Shown here: positions 1 to 10,169 of the stretch, one piece after another | Numbering within the stretch: the stretch's first letter is position 1 | Layout: each line of letters starts with the position of its first letter | Assembly: GCF_963678635.1 (NCBI RefSeq) | Contig: NC_087070.1 | Coordinates: 30,034,390-30,096,389 of the forward strand | Length of the DNA stretch: 62,000 nt | From: Symsagittifera roscoffensis | Taxonomy: Eukaryota; Xenacoelomorpha; Acoela; Convolutidae | Direction: 5' to 3' | Translations under genes and position numbers: made by a program | Notes under the pieces: model-generated | The model's input: only the letters and a program-made list of their open reading frames with translations | What the model was told of the DNA's origin: nothing | Database searches by the model: none

Positions 1-1
1 A

Positions 2-194
2 GGTCAGACCCAATTAGGTCAATCCCAAGGTCAGGAGGAGGTTAGGGAAATCAGTGCCAGCTATGAACTGGATCCGAATCACAAGTATTTCCTGATGGTG
101 GACAATGGCACCTATAGAAAACCAGACCAGGACTCGGAGTTGAGACTGAAGTTGATGGACGCCATCTCCAAGTACTCCCCAAGCAGAGATACAG
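2..194 (+). CDS. TRPM-like cation channel, partial exon (N-terminal homology region)
   Basis: An open frame starting at base 2 runs to a consensus donor (ACAG|GTGAGA, intron from 195) and leaves phase 1. After a Gln/Gly-rich start, the translation holds LDPNHKYFLMVDNGT, then ELRLKL and an Ile-Ser. This is the spacing of the conserved block in the cytoplasmic N-terminal homology (SLOG-like) region of TRPM channels, which has L-x-P-x-H-x-x-F-x-x-V-D-x-G-T followed by an E-x-x-L-R-x-x-L helix. TRPM proteins are membrane cation channels; the part seen here is cytoplasmic and carries no membrane segment. The exon is cut by the window edge, and I could not find the next exon. A copia element sits 285 bp downstream, apparently in the following intron and in the same orientation. 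The call rests on one motif block; another SLOG-domain protein is possible. Confidence 0.6.
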
Positions 195-479
195 GTGAGA
201 TTTTTTTTAGCATTTTTGTTTTTTGCTTGGATTTTTTTTAAATAAAAATTGTAAACAGATTTCACTTAGATTGAAAAAAGACTTATCACTCAAATATCTA
301 TAAAGACTTGTGCATTTCAAAGAATTTTATCTGCCTAATTTTTACCAATTTTTCTAAAAGAGAAAACTTAAAAAAAAAACTAAATATCTTTTTTAATCTC
401 GAGTTAATGAGAGAAAATCCGATGCTCGCTTTTAAATCAAACCTCACTAAAACGTAAACACCACGACAGTGGTACATAG
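195..479. other. Start of the intron after the TRPM-like exon
   Basis: AT-rich sequence follows the donor at 195. No coding signal or repeat structure is seen before the copia LTR begins. Confidence 0.4.
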
Positions 480-817
480 TGTTGAGGACAGACGAGCTCA
501 ATGCCAGACTAGTGAAATACCAGACCAAACTCAAGGTCAGACTTGAGCAATAGAAACCTAATTAAAGGTCAACTGGTATAAAACTCAATGCACTCAGACA
601 AGGTCAACTGGTCTGCTGGTATTTGATAAACTAATTAATTAACTGGTAATTAATTAACTGGTACTATTTGATGCTCAGTTTGTCGTGTCATTTTATAAAC
701 ACAATCTCAATTCATTCTTCAACAATCAGTATCTCTTCTCTCTCCTCAGTTGAAACCTCAGATAACTCTCAAACCTCTATCCCCTAGTCCTACTTGCTCT
801 AACTCTGAATCTTAACA
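480..817 (+). repeat. 5' LTR of the copia element
   Basis: 338 bp with TG...CA ends, matching 5014-5351 along its length. It holds internal repeats (AAGGTCAACTGGT twice, AATTAATTAACTGGTA twice) and a TATA box at 577-583. The 3' part is pyrimidine-rich (TCTCTTCTCTCTCCTC). Confidence 0.95.
577..583 (+). promoter_or_regulatory. TATA box in the copia 5' LTR
   Basis: TATAAAA lies about 100 bp into the LTR, where a U3 promoter is expected. The same motif is at 5111-5117 in the 3' LTR. Confidence 0.5.
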
Positions 818-831
818 GGTTATGGGCCCAG
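818..831 (+). other. Primer binding site, initiator-tRNA-Met anticodon arm
   Basis: GGTTATGGGCCCAG abuts the LTR end. It is the complement of the anticodon stem-loop of initiator tRNA-Met (CTGGGCCCATAACC) rather than the tRNA 3' end. Priming from an internally cleaved tRNA-iMet is known for Drosophila copia and yeast Ty5. A 14-base exact match directly after the LTR makes the assignment firm. Confidence 0.85.
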
Positions 832-914
832 ATTTCTAAACTTTTTGATTTAATAATTATTTGATTTCTGTCAGAGTTTTTTTTAGCTTTTATCTAGCCT
901 TTAGCAAAGCAGAG

Positions 915-3900
915 ATGGACTTGAAACTGGCTGGATTCAGTGGAAAGTCTGAAGATTTTCCAGCTTGGTCGACGAAGTTTGTGGCACTGATGCATACCAA
1001 AGGCCTGTTCAGGACTGTGATGGGCAATGACGATCTACCAGAAGCTGAACCTACGCTACCTGAGAATCCGAATGCTGACCAGATGACGGCGTACAACACC
1101 AAGATGCAGGAGCGAGCTGTGCTGATCCAGCAGAAGAAAGACAACCGAAACACAGTGTGGTCACATCTAGCTCTGGTCCTGAACAACACCACACTGATGT
1201 ACATCAAGAACGACTGCGTGGCTGCGGATGGCTATGGCGATGGGACGAAGGCCTGGAGACTGCTGCAAGAGAAGTTTTGCAGTGTTGAGAGGCCTACAGT
1301 GGTCAGTCTAGTAGGCCAGCTTGCGAAGCTGCGCCTAGGATCAGAGGAGGATCTCGATGACTACTTCGTTCGAAGTCAAGAGCTGATGACGCGGCTGAGT
1401 GAAGCTGGGGAAGCAATTACGGACACACTCTTCAATGCGCTCGTGATCAACGGACTGCCTGACAGCTTTGAGCATTTCGTGGTGCAGGAGAGCTTCCAGC
1501 CGGCCAAGACTTTTACAGAGCTGAGAACGAGGTTGAGGAACTATGATGACTCGAGACGAGCTCGATGTGGAGAGAAGACTGGGAATGGACACATAGCTAT
1601 GCAAGCTGTGAGGAAGAAGAAAGGAGCGTCGGGTGGTGGCTGTTTTGTGTGCGGTCAGAAGGGTCATTTGGCAAGAGATTGCAGATCCAGAAGTGACAGT
1701 GGTCAATCTGGTGCTCGAGGCAGTGGCTCGAATGAAGCAAGTGGTCCAACTTCAAGGAAGCAAGGGTGCTTCAAGTGTGGACAACAAGGACACTTTGCAA
1801 GGGACTGCAAGCAGGCAAAGACAGGGTTCTTCAGTTGTTGTGCAACAACCTCAATGAAGGGAGATGATCTCATTGTGGATACGGGATGCACCGATCATGT
1901 AGTGCGCGACAAGGCTGTCTTCTCAAGCTTTGAGAAATGGGATGAGGGGACAACAGTTGAGAATCCGAACGGTACAATATCAAAGATTGAGGGCATAGGC
2001 TCGGTGGAAGTGGACATACGAGACTGTCAAGATGTGACGAGGAGCTACACTTTCCACAATGTGCTGTTTGTGGCGAGCTACAACGTGAATCTGATGAGTG
2101 TGAGCTCAGCAATAGCTAGAGGGTCTAGTTTCAGCTTTACATCAGACTCTTCTCATCTTGTGGCACCGGATGGTCGACGGCTACCAGTGAAGCAGCGCGG
2201 CAAGCTTTTCTTCCTGGAGTGCAAGTTCAAGAGGAACGCGATGACTCTAGCTACGAAAGCGAAGATGGAGACAAGTAGTGCAATGCTGTGGCACCGAAGG
2301 CTGGGGCATCTCAACAAGCATGATCTAATATCAGTTGTTGATGTCGGCGAGCTAGGGTTCTGCGAAGTGTGCACAGCTTCGAAGATGCACGAAGTAGCAA
2401 TGCCAAAGAAGACAGAGAACAGGGCAACTGCAGTGGGGCAGCGGGTCTTCAGCGACATCCAGGGACCATTTGAAGTTGCGAGCATGCATGGAGCGCGCTA
2501 TGCCGTGAGCTTCATTGATGACTTCAGCCGTCTGGCAGTGGTCAAGTACCTGGTTAAGAAGAGCGATACTCTTTCGAAGTTCAAAGACTTTGTAGCTGAG
2601 CACGGAACACCGAAGTGCTTGAGAACTGACAACGGAGGTGAGTATTCGTCGAATGCTTTTCGGATGTTCTGTAGAGAAATGCAGGTGAAACAGGAGTTTA
2701 CAGTACCTAATACTCCGCAACAGAATGGCGTGGCAGAGAGGTACAACAGGGTGATAACTGAGATGACTCGATGTCTACTGGCCGATGCAAAGCTCTCAAA
2801 GATGTTCTGGGTACGAGCAATGTCAACGGCAGTCAGGGTTCGCAACTTGTGTCCTACATCCAGCAATGAGCATCGCATTTCATCAATGGAGATGCATTAT
2901 GGGAAACCATCGAAAGTCAACTACCTGCGAGTGTTCGGATGCCTGGCGTACTACCTGGACAGAGGAAACCGGCGGAAACTGGATCCGAAAGGCAAGAAGA
3001 GCAAGTTCATTGGTTATGACGAGGAGAGCAAAGCCTACTTGCTGATGGACCTGGAGACAAAGCGAGTGGTACGAGCAAGAAGCGTGACGTTCAATGAAGA
3101 CATCATTCCAGACGACTTTCTGGTAGACAGTGAGCAGTCACAAACACTGGGTCTATCAATCGAGGGATGCCTTGATGTAGAGGAAACTAGCACGAAGACC
3201 ATCACTGAGTCTACCAATAAAGCGAATGATAGTGGAGCAGCAGCTTCAGTGGGGGTTACGGAAGATGACCCAGTCGAGACTGAAGAATTGGAACCACCTT
3301 CCACAGAGCCTCCAGAGCAGAGGCCAACAGAAATTCCAGAGCAGCGGTCAACTAGAACGCGGAACCCTCCCATCCGATACGGACTGGCTTACACTCATGC
3401 TTCAGTGATAGCACAAGAGCCAAGAAGCTACTTGGAAGCAGTATCTGGACCAGAAAGGGAGCAGTGGCTAGCAGCTATGGCTTTGGAGGTGCAGTCACTG
3501 AAGGCAATGGGCACCTGGACACTTGTTGATAGACCAAATTCTCGCAAGGTCATTCCTGGACGCTGGGTGCTTGCTGTGAAGAGAGATGCAATGGGACAAG
3601 TGGAGCGGTTTAAAGCCAGATACGTGGTGAAGGGTTTTATGCAAGTGGAAGGACTGGACTTCAATGAGACCTTTGCGCCAACCTGTAAACCAGAAACAAA
3701 GAGAATACTACTGGCTTTGGGAGCGCAAGATGATCTTGTATCTCATCAGATGGACGTGAAGTCAGCCTTCCTCAACTCGCCGTTAACAGAAACTGTGTAT
3801 ATGGAACAGCCCGAGGGGTTCAGCAGCGGGGACAACCAAGTGTGTTTGCTACAACGCAGTATCTATGGGCTGAAGCAGGCAGGAAGGGACTGGTACCAGA

Positions 3901-5006
3901 CGCTGAGCACGTTTCTTCTGGAGACTGGTTTCACTCGAAGCACCAATGACTTCTGTTTGTTCACGATGAGGGGAATGGATGATGCTATGATCTATGTTCT
4001 AGTATGGGTGGATGATATCATCATTGGCTGCAAACTGCAAGCAGAAGTTGACAGGGTGAGGGACCGATTCACTGACCGATTCAAGATGGATGATCGCGGT
4101 CCATTAGCCTGGTTTTTGAAAATGCAGGTCAAACGGGCACCTGGTTCTGTCACTGTGAATCAGTCTAGCTACATTGAAGACTGCTTGGAGCGCTTTGGGT
4201 TGGCTGACTGCAAACCAGTAGGGACACCAGCTGATATCAGCACTCAGTTGACGAAGAAGGACTGCCCTGGAGCGGGCTCAGAAGAAGCAGTGGCAATGCA
4301 GCGTGAGGACTACAGAGGCATAGTGGGCTCGTTATTGTACATAGCCAAGCAAACGAGGCCAGACATCCTAGCTACTGTGACTCAACTTTCACGGTTTCTG
4401 GAGAATCCTGGGAGAACACACTGGGTGGCTGCTAAGAGAGTACTGCGATACCTGAAAGGAACCAAAGATCTGGAGCTGTGCTACATCAAAGATCCTGATG
4501 GGTTCAACCTTTATGGTTCAGCAGATGCTGACTGGGCTGGTGACGTTGATGACAGAAGGTCAACAACAGGCTACAGTTTTCATGTGCAGCGGTCAGGAGC
4601 AGCAATCAGCTGGAGTACCAAGAAGCAACCTACTGCAGCAATATCTACCAGCGAAGCTGAGTATCAAGCAATGGCAGCGGCTGTTCAGGAAGGCCTCTAC
4701 TTACGATCCCTACTCAATGAGATGGATATGACGTGTGATGGTCCAACTGTGATCAACGAGGACAACCAGAGCTGCATCAAGATGTGCAAAAATCCCGTAA
4801 TGCAGAAGCGTACAAAGCACATTGATGTCAAGTATCACTTTGTCCGAGAGCGGGTCGAGGATGGAACATTTGCGCTCGAGTACTGTCCAACCGAAAACAT
4901 GGAGGCTGACTTGTTGACGAAATCCCTGAGCAAGGCAAAGGTGGATCAACATCGTCGAACGCTGATGGGTTGCAGCCTGACATTGGACAAAGCCAATTCA
5001 GCCTGA
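915..5006 (+). CDS. Copia Gag-Pol polyprotein (1363 aa)
   Basis: A single ORF carries all functions for copying the element in the cytoplasm and inserting it in the nucleus. Residues about 1-230 are a copia-type Gag (UBN2-like). Two CX2CX4HX4C zinc knuckles follow at 243-256 and 285-298. The aspartic protease motif is IVDTGCTDH (D322). The integrase has a GAG-pre-integrase HHCC finger from H460 and a DD35E core at D514, D572 and E608. Reverse transcriptase carries WVDD in place of the usual YVDD (D1033-D1034). RNase H starts near ADADWAGD at about 1204. The frame is open upstream to 861 without an ATG; I chose the ATG at 915 because it has purine at -3 and G at +4 and starts the typical Gag N-terminus (MDLKLAGFSG). 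No frameshift or stop is present. Base composition is clearly richer in GC than the flanks. Confidence 0.95.
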   Translation: MDLKLAGFSGKSEDFPAWSTKFVALMHTKGLFRTVMGNDDLPEAEPTLPENPNADQMTAYNTKMQERAVLIQQKKDNRNTVWSHLALVLNNTTLMYIKNDCVAADGYGDGTKAWRLLQEKFCSVERPTVVSLVGQLAKLRLGSEEDLDDYFVRSQELMTRLSEAGEAITDTLFNALVINGLPDSFEHFVVQESFQPAKTFTELRTRLRNYDDSRRARCGEKTGNGHIAMQAVRKKKGASGGGCFVCGQKGHLARDCRSRSDSGQSGARGSGSNEASGPTSRKQGCFKCGQQGHFARDCKQAKTGFFSCCATTSMKGDDLIVDTGCTDHVVRDKAVFSSFEKWDEGTTVENPNGTISKIEGIGSVEVDIRDCQDVTRSYTFHNVLFVASYNVNLMSVSSAIARGSSFSFTSDSSHLVAPDGRRLPVKQRGKLFFLECKFKRNAMTLATKAKMETSSAMLWHRRLGHLNKHDLISVVDVGELGFCEVCTASKMHEVAMPKKTENRATAVGQRVFSDIQGPFEVASMHGARYAVSFIDDFSRLAVVKYLVKKSDTLSKFKDFVAEHGTPKCLRTDNGGEYSSNAFRMFCREMQVKQEFTVPNTPQQNGVAERYNRVITEMTRCLLADAKLSKMFWVRAMSTAVRVRNLCPTSSNEHRISSMEMHYGKPSKVNYLRVFGCLAYYLDRGNRRKLDPKGKKSKFIGYDEESKAYLLMDLETKRVVRARSVTFNEDIIPDDFLVDSEQSQTLGLSIEGCLDVEETSTKTITESTNKANDSGAAASVGVTEDDPVETEELEPPSTEPPEQRPTEIPEQRSTRTRNPPIRYGLAYTHASVIAQEPRSYLEAVSGPEREQWLAAMALEVQSLKAMGTWTLVDRPNSRKVIPGRWVLAVKRDAMGQVERFKARYVVKGFMQVEGLDFNETFAPTCKPETKRILLALGAQDDLVSHQMDVKSAFLNSPLTETVYMEQPEGFSSGDNQVCLLQRSIYGLKQAGRDWYQTLSTFLLETGFTRSTNDFCLFTMRGMDDAMIYVLVWVDDIIIGCKLQAEVDRVRDRFTDRFKMDDRGPLAWFLKMQVKRAPGSVTVNQSSYIEDCLERFGLADCKPVGTPADISTQLTKKDCPGAGSEEAVAMQREDYRGIVGSLLYIAKQTRPDILATVTQLSRFLENPGRTHWVAAKRVLRYLKGTKDLELCYIKDPDGFNLYGSADADWAGDVDDRRSTTGYSFHVQRSGAAISWSTKKQPTAAISTSEAEYQAMAAAVQEGLYLRSLLNEMDMTCDGPTVINEDNQSCIKMCKNPVMQKRTKHIDVKYHFVRERVEDGTFALEYCPTENMEADLLTKSLSKAKVDQHRRTLMGCSLTLDKANSA

Positions 5007-5013
5007 GTGGGGG
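5005..5013 (+). other. Polypurine-like tract of the copia element
   Basis: GAGTGGGGG overlaps the stop codon of the polyprotein and directly precedes the 3' LTR, the place where plus-strand DNA synthesis is primed. A single T interrupts it. Confidence 0.6.
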
Positions 5014-5351
5014 TGTTGAGGACAGACGAGCTCAATGCCAGACTAGTGAAATACCAGACCAAACTCAAGGTCAGACTTGAGCAATAGAAACCTAATTAAA
5101 GGTCAACTGGTATAAAACTCAATGCACTCAGACAAGGTCAACTGGTCTGCTGGTATTTGATAAACTAATTAATTAACTGGTAATTAATTAACTGGTACTA
5201 TTTGATGCTCAGTTTGTCGTGTCATTTTATAAACACAATCTCAATTCATTCTTCAACAATCAGTATCTCTTCTCTCTCCTCAGTTGAAACCTCAGATAAC
5301 TCTCAAACCTCTATCCCCTAGTCCTACTTGCTCTAACTCTGAATCTTAACA
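5014..5351 (+). repeat. 3' LTR of the copia element
   Basis: 338 bp, no difference from 480-817 seen by eye. It ends CTTAACA, followed by ATATGAGC. Confidence 0.95.
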
Positions 5352-5643
5352 ATATGAGCAGTCTTGTCTAATTTAGTTATCAACTATCGTATTGTCTATC
5401 AAATTGTCTATAAAAGTTTTCTCACATAGCCACTATGAAAACTATCAGTGCTTGTATTGAAGACATTTTTCAATGGTTTACGAATTCCGCCCAGATGCTG
5501 TAAAATAAACAACTTATATCAATAACAGGAAACATTAGATAACCAAAAGGTTCAATTAAATAGCAAAAAATCAATTTCAACATTTTTGATTATACAAAAC
5601 GATCAATCAGGATCAAACCGAATGTATATGCATAGTTAAAAAG
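5352..5643. other. Spacer, nothing recognised
   Basis: AT-rich DNA between the copia element and the next TIR element. No open frame or splice-bounded exon stands out. Confidence 0.4.
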
Positions 5644-5645
5644 TA

Positions 5646-7223
5646 CCCGCACTGAAGTTCTATGGATAAAAAAACTCAAATCGGTTAGATTTGAGTTTTT
5701 TTGACAGTGTCTTTGAAAAGTTAAAAAAAATCAAAGATATACTATTAAAAATGGATTATTTTGCTACTTCTTTATAGAGCATTGAAATCCATTGCAAATG
5801 ATCATTAATCGAATATATTCACTCTTATAGATAAAAACGAGCAAACCCATTATAGTAATTTTTCAACTTTATTGAGATGCAAACTTTAACGCACATAAAG
5901 TGTTTTCTACGTTTTAAGCTAAAGTGGCTGTACTTTAAGCTGTACTTGTTGTTCGGAAACTTTGGAGGGGAGAAGGGATTATAGTGGGACTGTTTTGCAG
6001 GGGATCGCGTGTCGATAAATGCATTTTTGTCCATAATCTTCCAAAAATGTTCCTTCTGATCGTCTTATAAAAAAGTCTTATAAAAAAAATCTGAATCACC
6101 TATCACCTGACCTAAATCACTCCCCCTCCCCCACCTAAACTACCCCCAACACTAAACCAAACCCTCCACCCCTCCCCCGTGTTTCAATTGTGTTTCAGGT
6201 CAGAGGAGACAGACCATAGCGACGGACCATAGCCATATAACTTTTTAAAGCCCTCTTTCGGGACTCTTATACACATGTATCTTTTAATAATTTTCTCACT
6301 CAAATCTCTTTCTTTTTTAGCACATCTTGATCCCATATATCATAAAAACCCTCTCCCCGAACAGGACCACACGATCTCCTTGTTACACATTATGATTGTG
6401 AAGGTCACCAACAAACAAAACTCATTTCACAAATATGCAATTAATCAGGTCACACAATGTGAATCTGAACCACAATATATTGAATCAACAAGTGTAATCG
6501 CCTCACTGTACACCAAAGGCCGAGCCACAACTCTATCAGGTTAGAAATTCACAGGGAGATTTTCTGAAAAGAGAGTACTTTGTTCACAAGTTTCAAATGG
6601 AAACAAGAATTAACTCGACCACGAATCGTTTTCTCAAGAAACATGAAAATTACTCTATCTTGACGCAGAGGATTGTAGAATAGCTTCAGTTTGGGGTGGG
6701 AATTGGTTCAGGTGAGGGGGGTTGCTCAGGTCAATGTGTTGCTTCAAAAAGGGGGGCGGGGTGGTTCAGGTCAGAGGGCGGGTGTTTCAGGTGTGGGAAG
6801 GGTTCAGGTGGATAGTTCAGGTGGGGGTTGATAGGGCGGTCGTTGAGGTGGGGGGTGTTTCCGGTGATCAGGTGTTGGGACATTGGGGTGGGTGGGTTGC
6901 AAGTTGTTAGGGGGCAAAGGGGCAAACGTTCGGGAGGAGAGTTTAACGGAACTCTTTTGCAGTTTGAGAAAACTTAGATTTACAAATCGAGTAGGCCGTA
7001 CCTTCGCCTTATAAACTTTCCGCATTACACGCTTCATAAATGCAAAAACTCTTGCTCCTTGCAAAATTTTGCACAAAGCAAAACAAAAAAACTAGTTTTA
7101 TATTTGGTTGCACCAATGGTTTATAATCGATATTTTTCCCAATTTGTTGTCTGAGTGCAGCATGGGAAACGATTACAATATTATCCCTTATCCTTTATTT
7201 CTTTTTTTTTCTTAGATACGGGA
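5646..7223. mobile_element. TIR element, CCCGC family, enlarged and decayed copy
   Basis: It begins TA|CCCGCACTGAAGTTC like the copies at 7910 and 32773. It shares with them the block near 5861 (TTTATTGAGATGC, then AACGCACATAAAG), the G-rich centre and the block near 6990 (AGGCCGTACC). The right end (CTTAGATACGGGAAG) is a mutated form of CTTAAACGCGGGTA. It is about 600 bp longer than its relatives because of extra sequence around 6100-6680 that includes an exon-like segment. It is non-coding otherwise. Confidence 0.55.
6321..6539 (+). other. Exon-like open segment inside a TIR element
   Basis: A 219-bp open frame (73 codons) is bounded by a strong acceptor (TCTTTCTTTTTTAG|CA) and a donor (CTATCAG|GTTAGA), phase 1 at both ends. 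The incoming phase equals that left by the TRPM-like exon at 194. The peptide (starting AHLDPIYHKNPLPEQDH) does not match the part of TRPM expected next, and I recognise no domain. It could be an exon captured by the element, a host exon flanked by repeats, or chance. Confidence 0.22.
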
Positions 7224-7659
7224 AGCTAGTGAATGTAACACATTTTAATGCATGCTAATTCTTAACCATGCTTAGAAGATTTACGCGCATACTGATATTA
7301 AAAGGGGCTTGAAATTGGCAGACTTGTAGCCTGTAGTTATCTAAAAAAACAGACACTACTAAATCACAATAAAAAACATTTTCACGCGGAAACAAATGCA
7401 ACTATTACAACGCGCCCGTACGGAACAAGATCTTCAATTCTGATGAGAAATGCTTATTTTGTAATCTAAATCTCTGGTAGGAAAATCTTTTTGAAATGTA
7501 TAAATAAAGCAGAGATTTTCTGAAAATTCTTCATTTCTCATCTTATTTCCGATCACTTAAAGCGTAGAATCTTTCTAGCTAGGAAAAATTCTTCTTGAGG
7601 GTATCGAACACCTTGAGGGTTGTGCTAGCCGCTAGTCCATTTGACCTGAAATGTGCGAA

Positions 7660-7890
7660 TAATTTAGCAATCTCATTACGAGGCCAAACTGTGCATTTTG
7701 TGCATTGTAAGCGGATTCCGCGACAAGGACGCTCCCTTTGTTCTTCTTTTGTTCTTTACTTTCCTTTGATCGTTCCGACAAAATTTTCACATGTTTAAAG
7801 ACTTGTCTCTGGAATCCAGGAACATTCAGACACAAAATTGTGCTCCTATCTAGTGCACAGTTTGGCCTCCTAATGCTGTTGCAAACAACA
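7660..7890. repeat. Small inverted repeat
   Basis: ATTACGAGGCCAAACTGTGC near 7675 is answered by GCACAGTTTGGCCTCCTAAT near 7854, about 20-bp arms with one or two mismatches and roughly 160 bp between them. It is probably a foldback element remnant. Open frames across it on both strands look like by-products of the inverted repeat. Confidence 0.4.
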
Positions 7891-7909
7891 CTTGTTATAA
7901 CAGGTGTTA

Positions 7910-8877
7910 CCCGCATTGGAGTTCCATGAATAAAATTTGGTTATAATTGAGCTTCTTTGCCAGTGTTCACAAAAAGGATGTGTCCATTAAAAATGGATTA
8001 TAATATTACTTTTTATCGTGGCAACAAATCTTTTTTTTCATCCATTATAATCGATTTTTTTTCACTTTTGGAGACACTGACAAGAAACTAAATTAAAATC
8101 GATTTTTTTCCACTTTATTGAGATTCGAATTTCAACGCACATAAACTCTTTCCTACGTTTCACACTATTTTTGGTTACATTGGTTACTTGTTGTTCAGTT
8201 TAACTTTTTTCTGCCTAACTTTGATATTTTTGTTACTTTCAACTATTTTGTTAAATTATTAGAAGCTTGGGGGGGGGGGGGGGGGGGGATAAAGATGGAG
8301 GTGTGGACTAATCCCCCTTCCATTACCCCCTAACGTTTGCCCATTTACAACAATGCCCCCCTCCTATCCCCCCCCCCAACGTAACGTTTGGCTCACAGTT
8401 TGGGAGTGGGGGTTCAGTGGGGGGGGGGGGGGGGGGGAGAAAAAGGGCAAACATTAGGGGAATTGAAGGGGAGCAAAGGGGTAAACCTTAAGGCGGGGGG
8501 AGAGCTCAACAGAATCTTTTCGCAATTTGAAATTAGGTTTAGAGATGGATTAGGCCGTACAATCGCTGTGCAAAGTTTCAGCATAACTCACTTGATAAAT
8601 GCAGAAATTCTTGCAAAACTTTGCACGACACGCGAAACAAAAATAAAATGGAAAAAAAATCACTTTATTGTGATTTCCGACATATTATAAAATCCAATGT
8701 AATGGATTCCCAATGAATTATAATGTTTTTTGTTTCGGCGAGAAAAAAATGGATTTAAATCTAGTTTTAGTCCAGTTTTGTTGTCTGAACGTAACATGGC
8801 AATCGATTATATTTACAACACTTTAGACCCCGAAAATCCATTATAATCGATTTGTTTTCACTTTTCTTAAACGCGGG
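7910..8877. mobile_element. TIR element, CCCGC family, copy 2
   Basis: 968 bp, bounded by TA|CCCGCATTGGAG and AAACGCGGG|TA (TA target-site duplication at 7908-7909 and 8878-8879). It aligns over its length with 32773-33741. Inside are AATCGATT-type motifs and long G and C runs at 8271-8440. TA duplication and short TIRs suit a non-autonomous Tc1/mariner-type element. No transposase is seen. Confidence 0.7.
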
Positions 8878-8879
8878 TA

Positions 8880-9775
8880 GTTTGCACTGTATTGCTGAGG
8901 CTATTGTGTACACGTTTATACGAAGCATATATATCTCGTTGCGTTGAGCTGTGAACTGATTTCTGGTCATTCTTTCCAGAAATTGTATTATTCTAATGTT
9001 AGATGAGAAATAAATAATTTCTGTACAGAAAACAGAGCTTAGCTATATAAAAGTTTAGATTATCTAAATAAAATTTCAATACAGATTAGAAGTGTTTGTT
9101 GGGTATGGGCGACTTAGTCCGACCAAATGTTTTAGAATTTTTATGCCAATTTGATGGATCGAATGTCTCTATGCAACATTGGATCGACAGAGAACAATTG
9201 AGAGATTTATGATGTGCAAACCTGTTGTAATTGCATCTGATTACTGCTACATACTGCGCAACTGCCATATACATGGTTTTTCAAATAATTATCTGCTATA
9301 AGGTGAATAGTTACAAATGAAAAAATACATATATTAGATATGAAGAACAATGCCTGAATTTTACAACAGAAAGTTTCCTCATTCAAAATAGATTGAAAAT
9401 CTAATGTTTTTTTTTCAATCATTATCAAATCACGTAGAATCATAATTTAGCGGCTGATGAACTATTCCAAGCAAAAAACTACAACACGTTGACTGTTGAC
9501 TATCGAAACATTGATAAATACTAACAATTGATGAAATTCTAGAATTGGTAAAGACTAACATCGAAACCCACCAAACACCTCGAAATTTATTTTTGCCATA
9601 TTGCATCTTGTGTGGCGATCGTGGGGGTATTTTCCATTCAATCGGTGGTTTCAGGTTGATTTAGAAGTCAACTTCTTTTTTAGAAAATTTTGAAATCCAA
9701 TTTGAATAAATCGAACAGACTCAGTGAATCCATCTATTTCAGGTTAAAAAAACCGCAATTCTATAGGATACAAAC
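8880..9775. other. Gene-free stretch, nothing recognised
   Basis: AT-rich sequence. The few open frames on either strand are short, lack ATG context or splice-site support, and show no recognisable motif. Confidence 0.4.
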
Positions 9776-9781
9776 AAGTTA

Positions 9782-10169
9782 TGACTGAGCTCTATACTCA
9801 TAGAGTAGTTTCAGATAGGGTACACCGTCTGTTCGTCACGCTATCTTATTTTCGGCCGAATAGGTTTGTGCAACTTCTTAGTCTAATACCAATCTTAATC
9901 TCAGTTTTATATCTCCTAGTCTGAATAGATCTTGTGTATGGTGGTTTTCGCGATTTAGTTTTTGGAGTTTATCCAGAAGGAGAACATCTGTAGTCTAAGA
10001 TTTATTCAAATTGTTCTGGAGCTGAAACTACAAGAAGTTTCAGCACTTATAAAAACGTGTCAATGTTAGAGATGGAATATGATTGGTTAGTTACTAATAA
10101 TTTATAGAGATAGTTTTATGAAGAAGATATTTGAATTTGAAAATAAATACTAATTGACAACTGGTTTCA
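9782..10169. repeat. Left LTR-like repeat
   Basis: About 388 bp. The exact limits are uncertain; homology with the right copy starts at GTTATGAC and fades at CTGGTTTCAC. Confidence 0.6.

Larger units (their letters stand above)
480..5351 (+). mobile_element. Ty1/copia LTR retrotransposon, full length (4872 bp)
   Basis: The element has two 338-bp LTRs (480-817 and 5014-5351) that start TGTTGAGG and end CTTAACA. By eye they are identical. It also has a tRNA-iMet anticodon-arm primer site directly after the 5' LTR, one uninterrupted Gag-Pol ORF, and a G-rich tract directly before the 3' LTR. Domain order PR-IN-RT-RNase H defines the copia superfamily. Identical LTRs and an intact ORF indicate a recent insertion that may still be active. 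The 5 bases on either side (CATAG and ATATG) do not form a target-site duplication. Confidence 0.95.

Noticed and set aside
890-4952. Minus-strand frames across the copia polyprotein
   Set aside because: Antisense shadows of an unambiguous Gag-Pol ORF.
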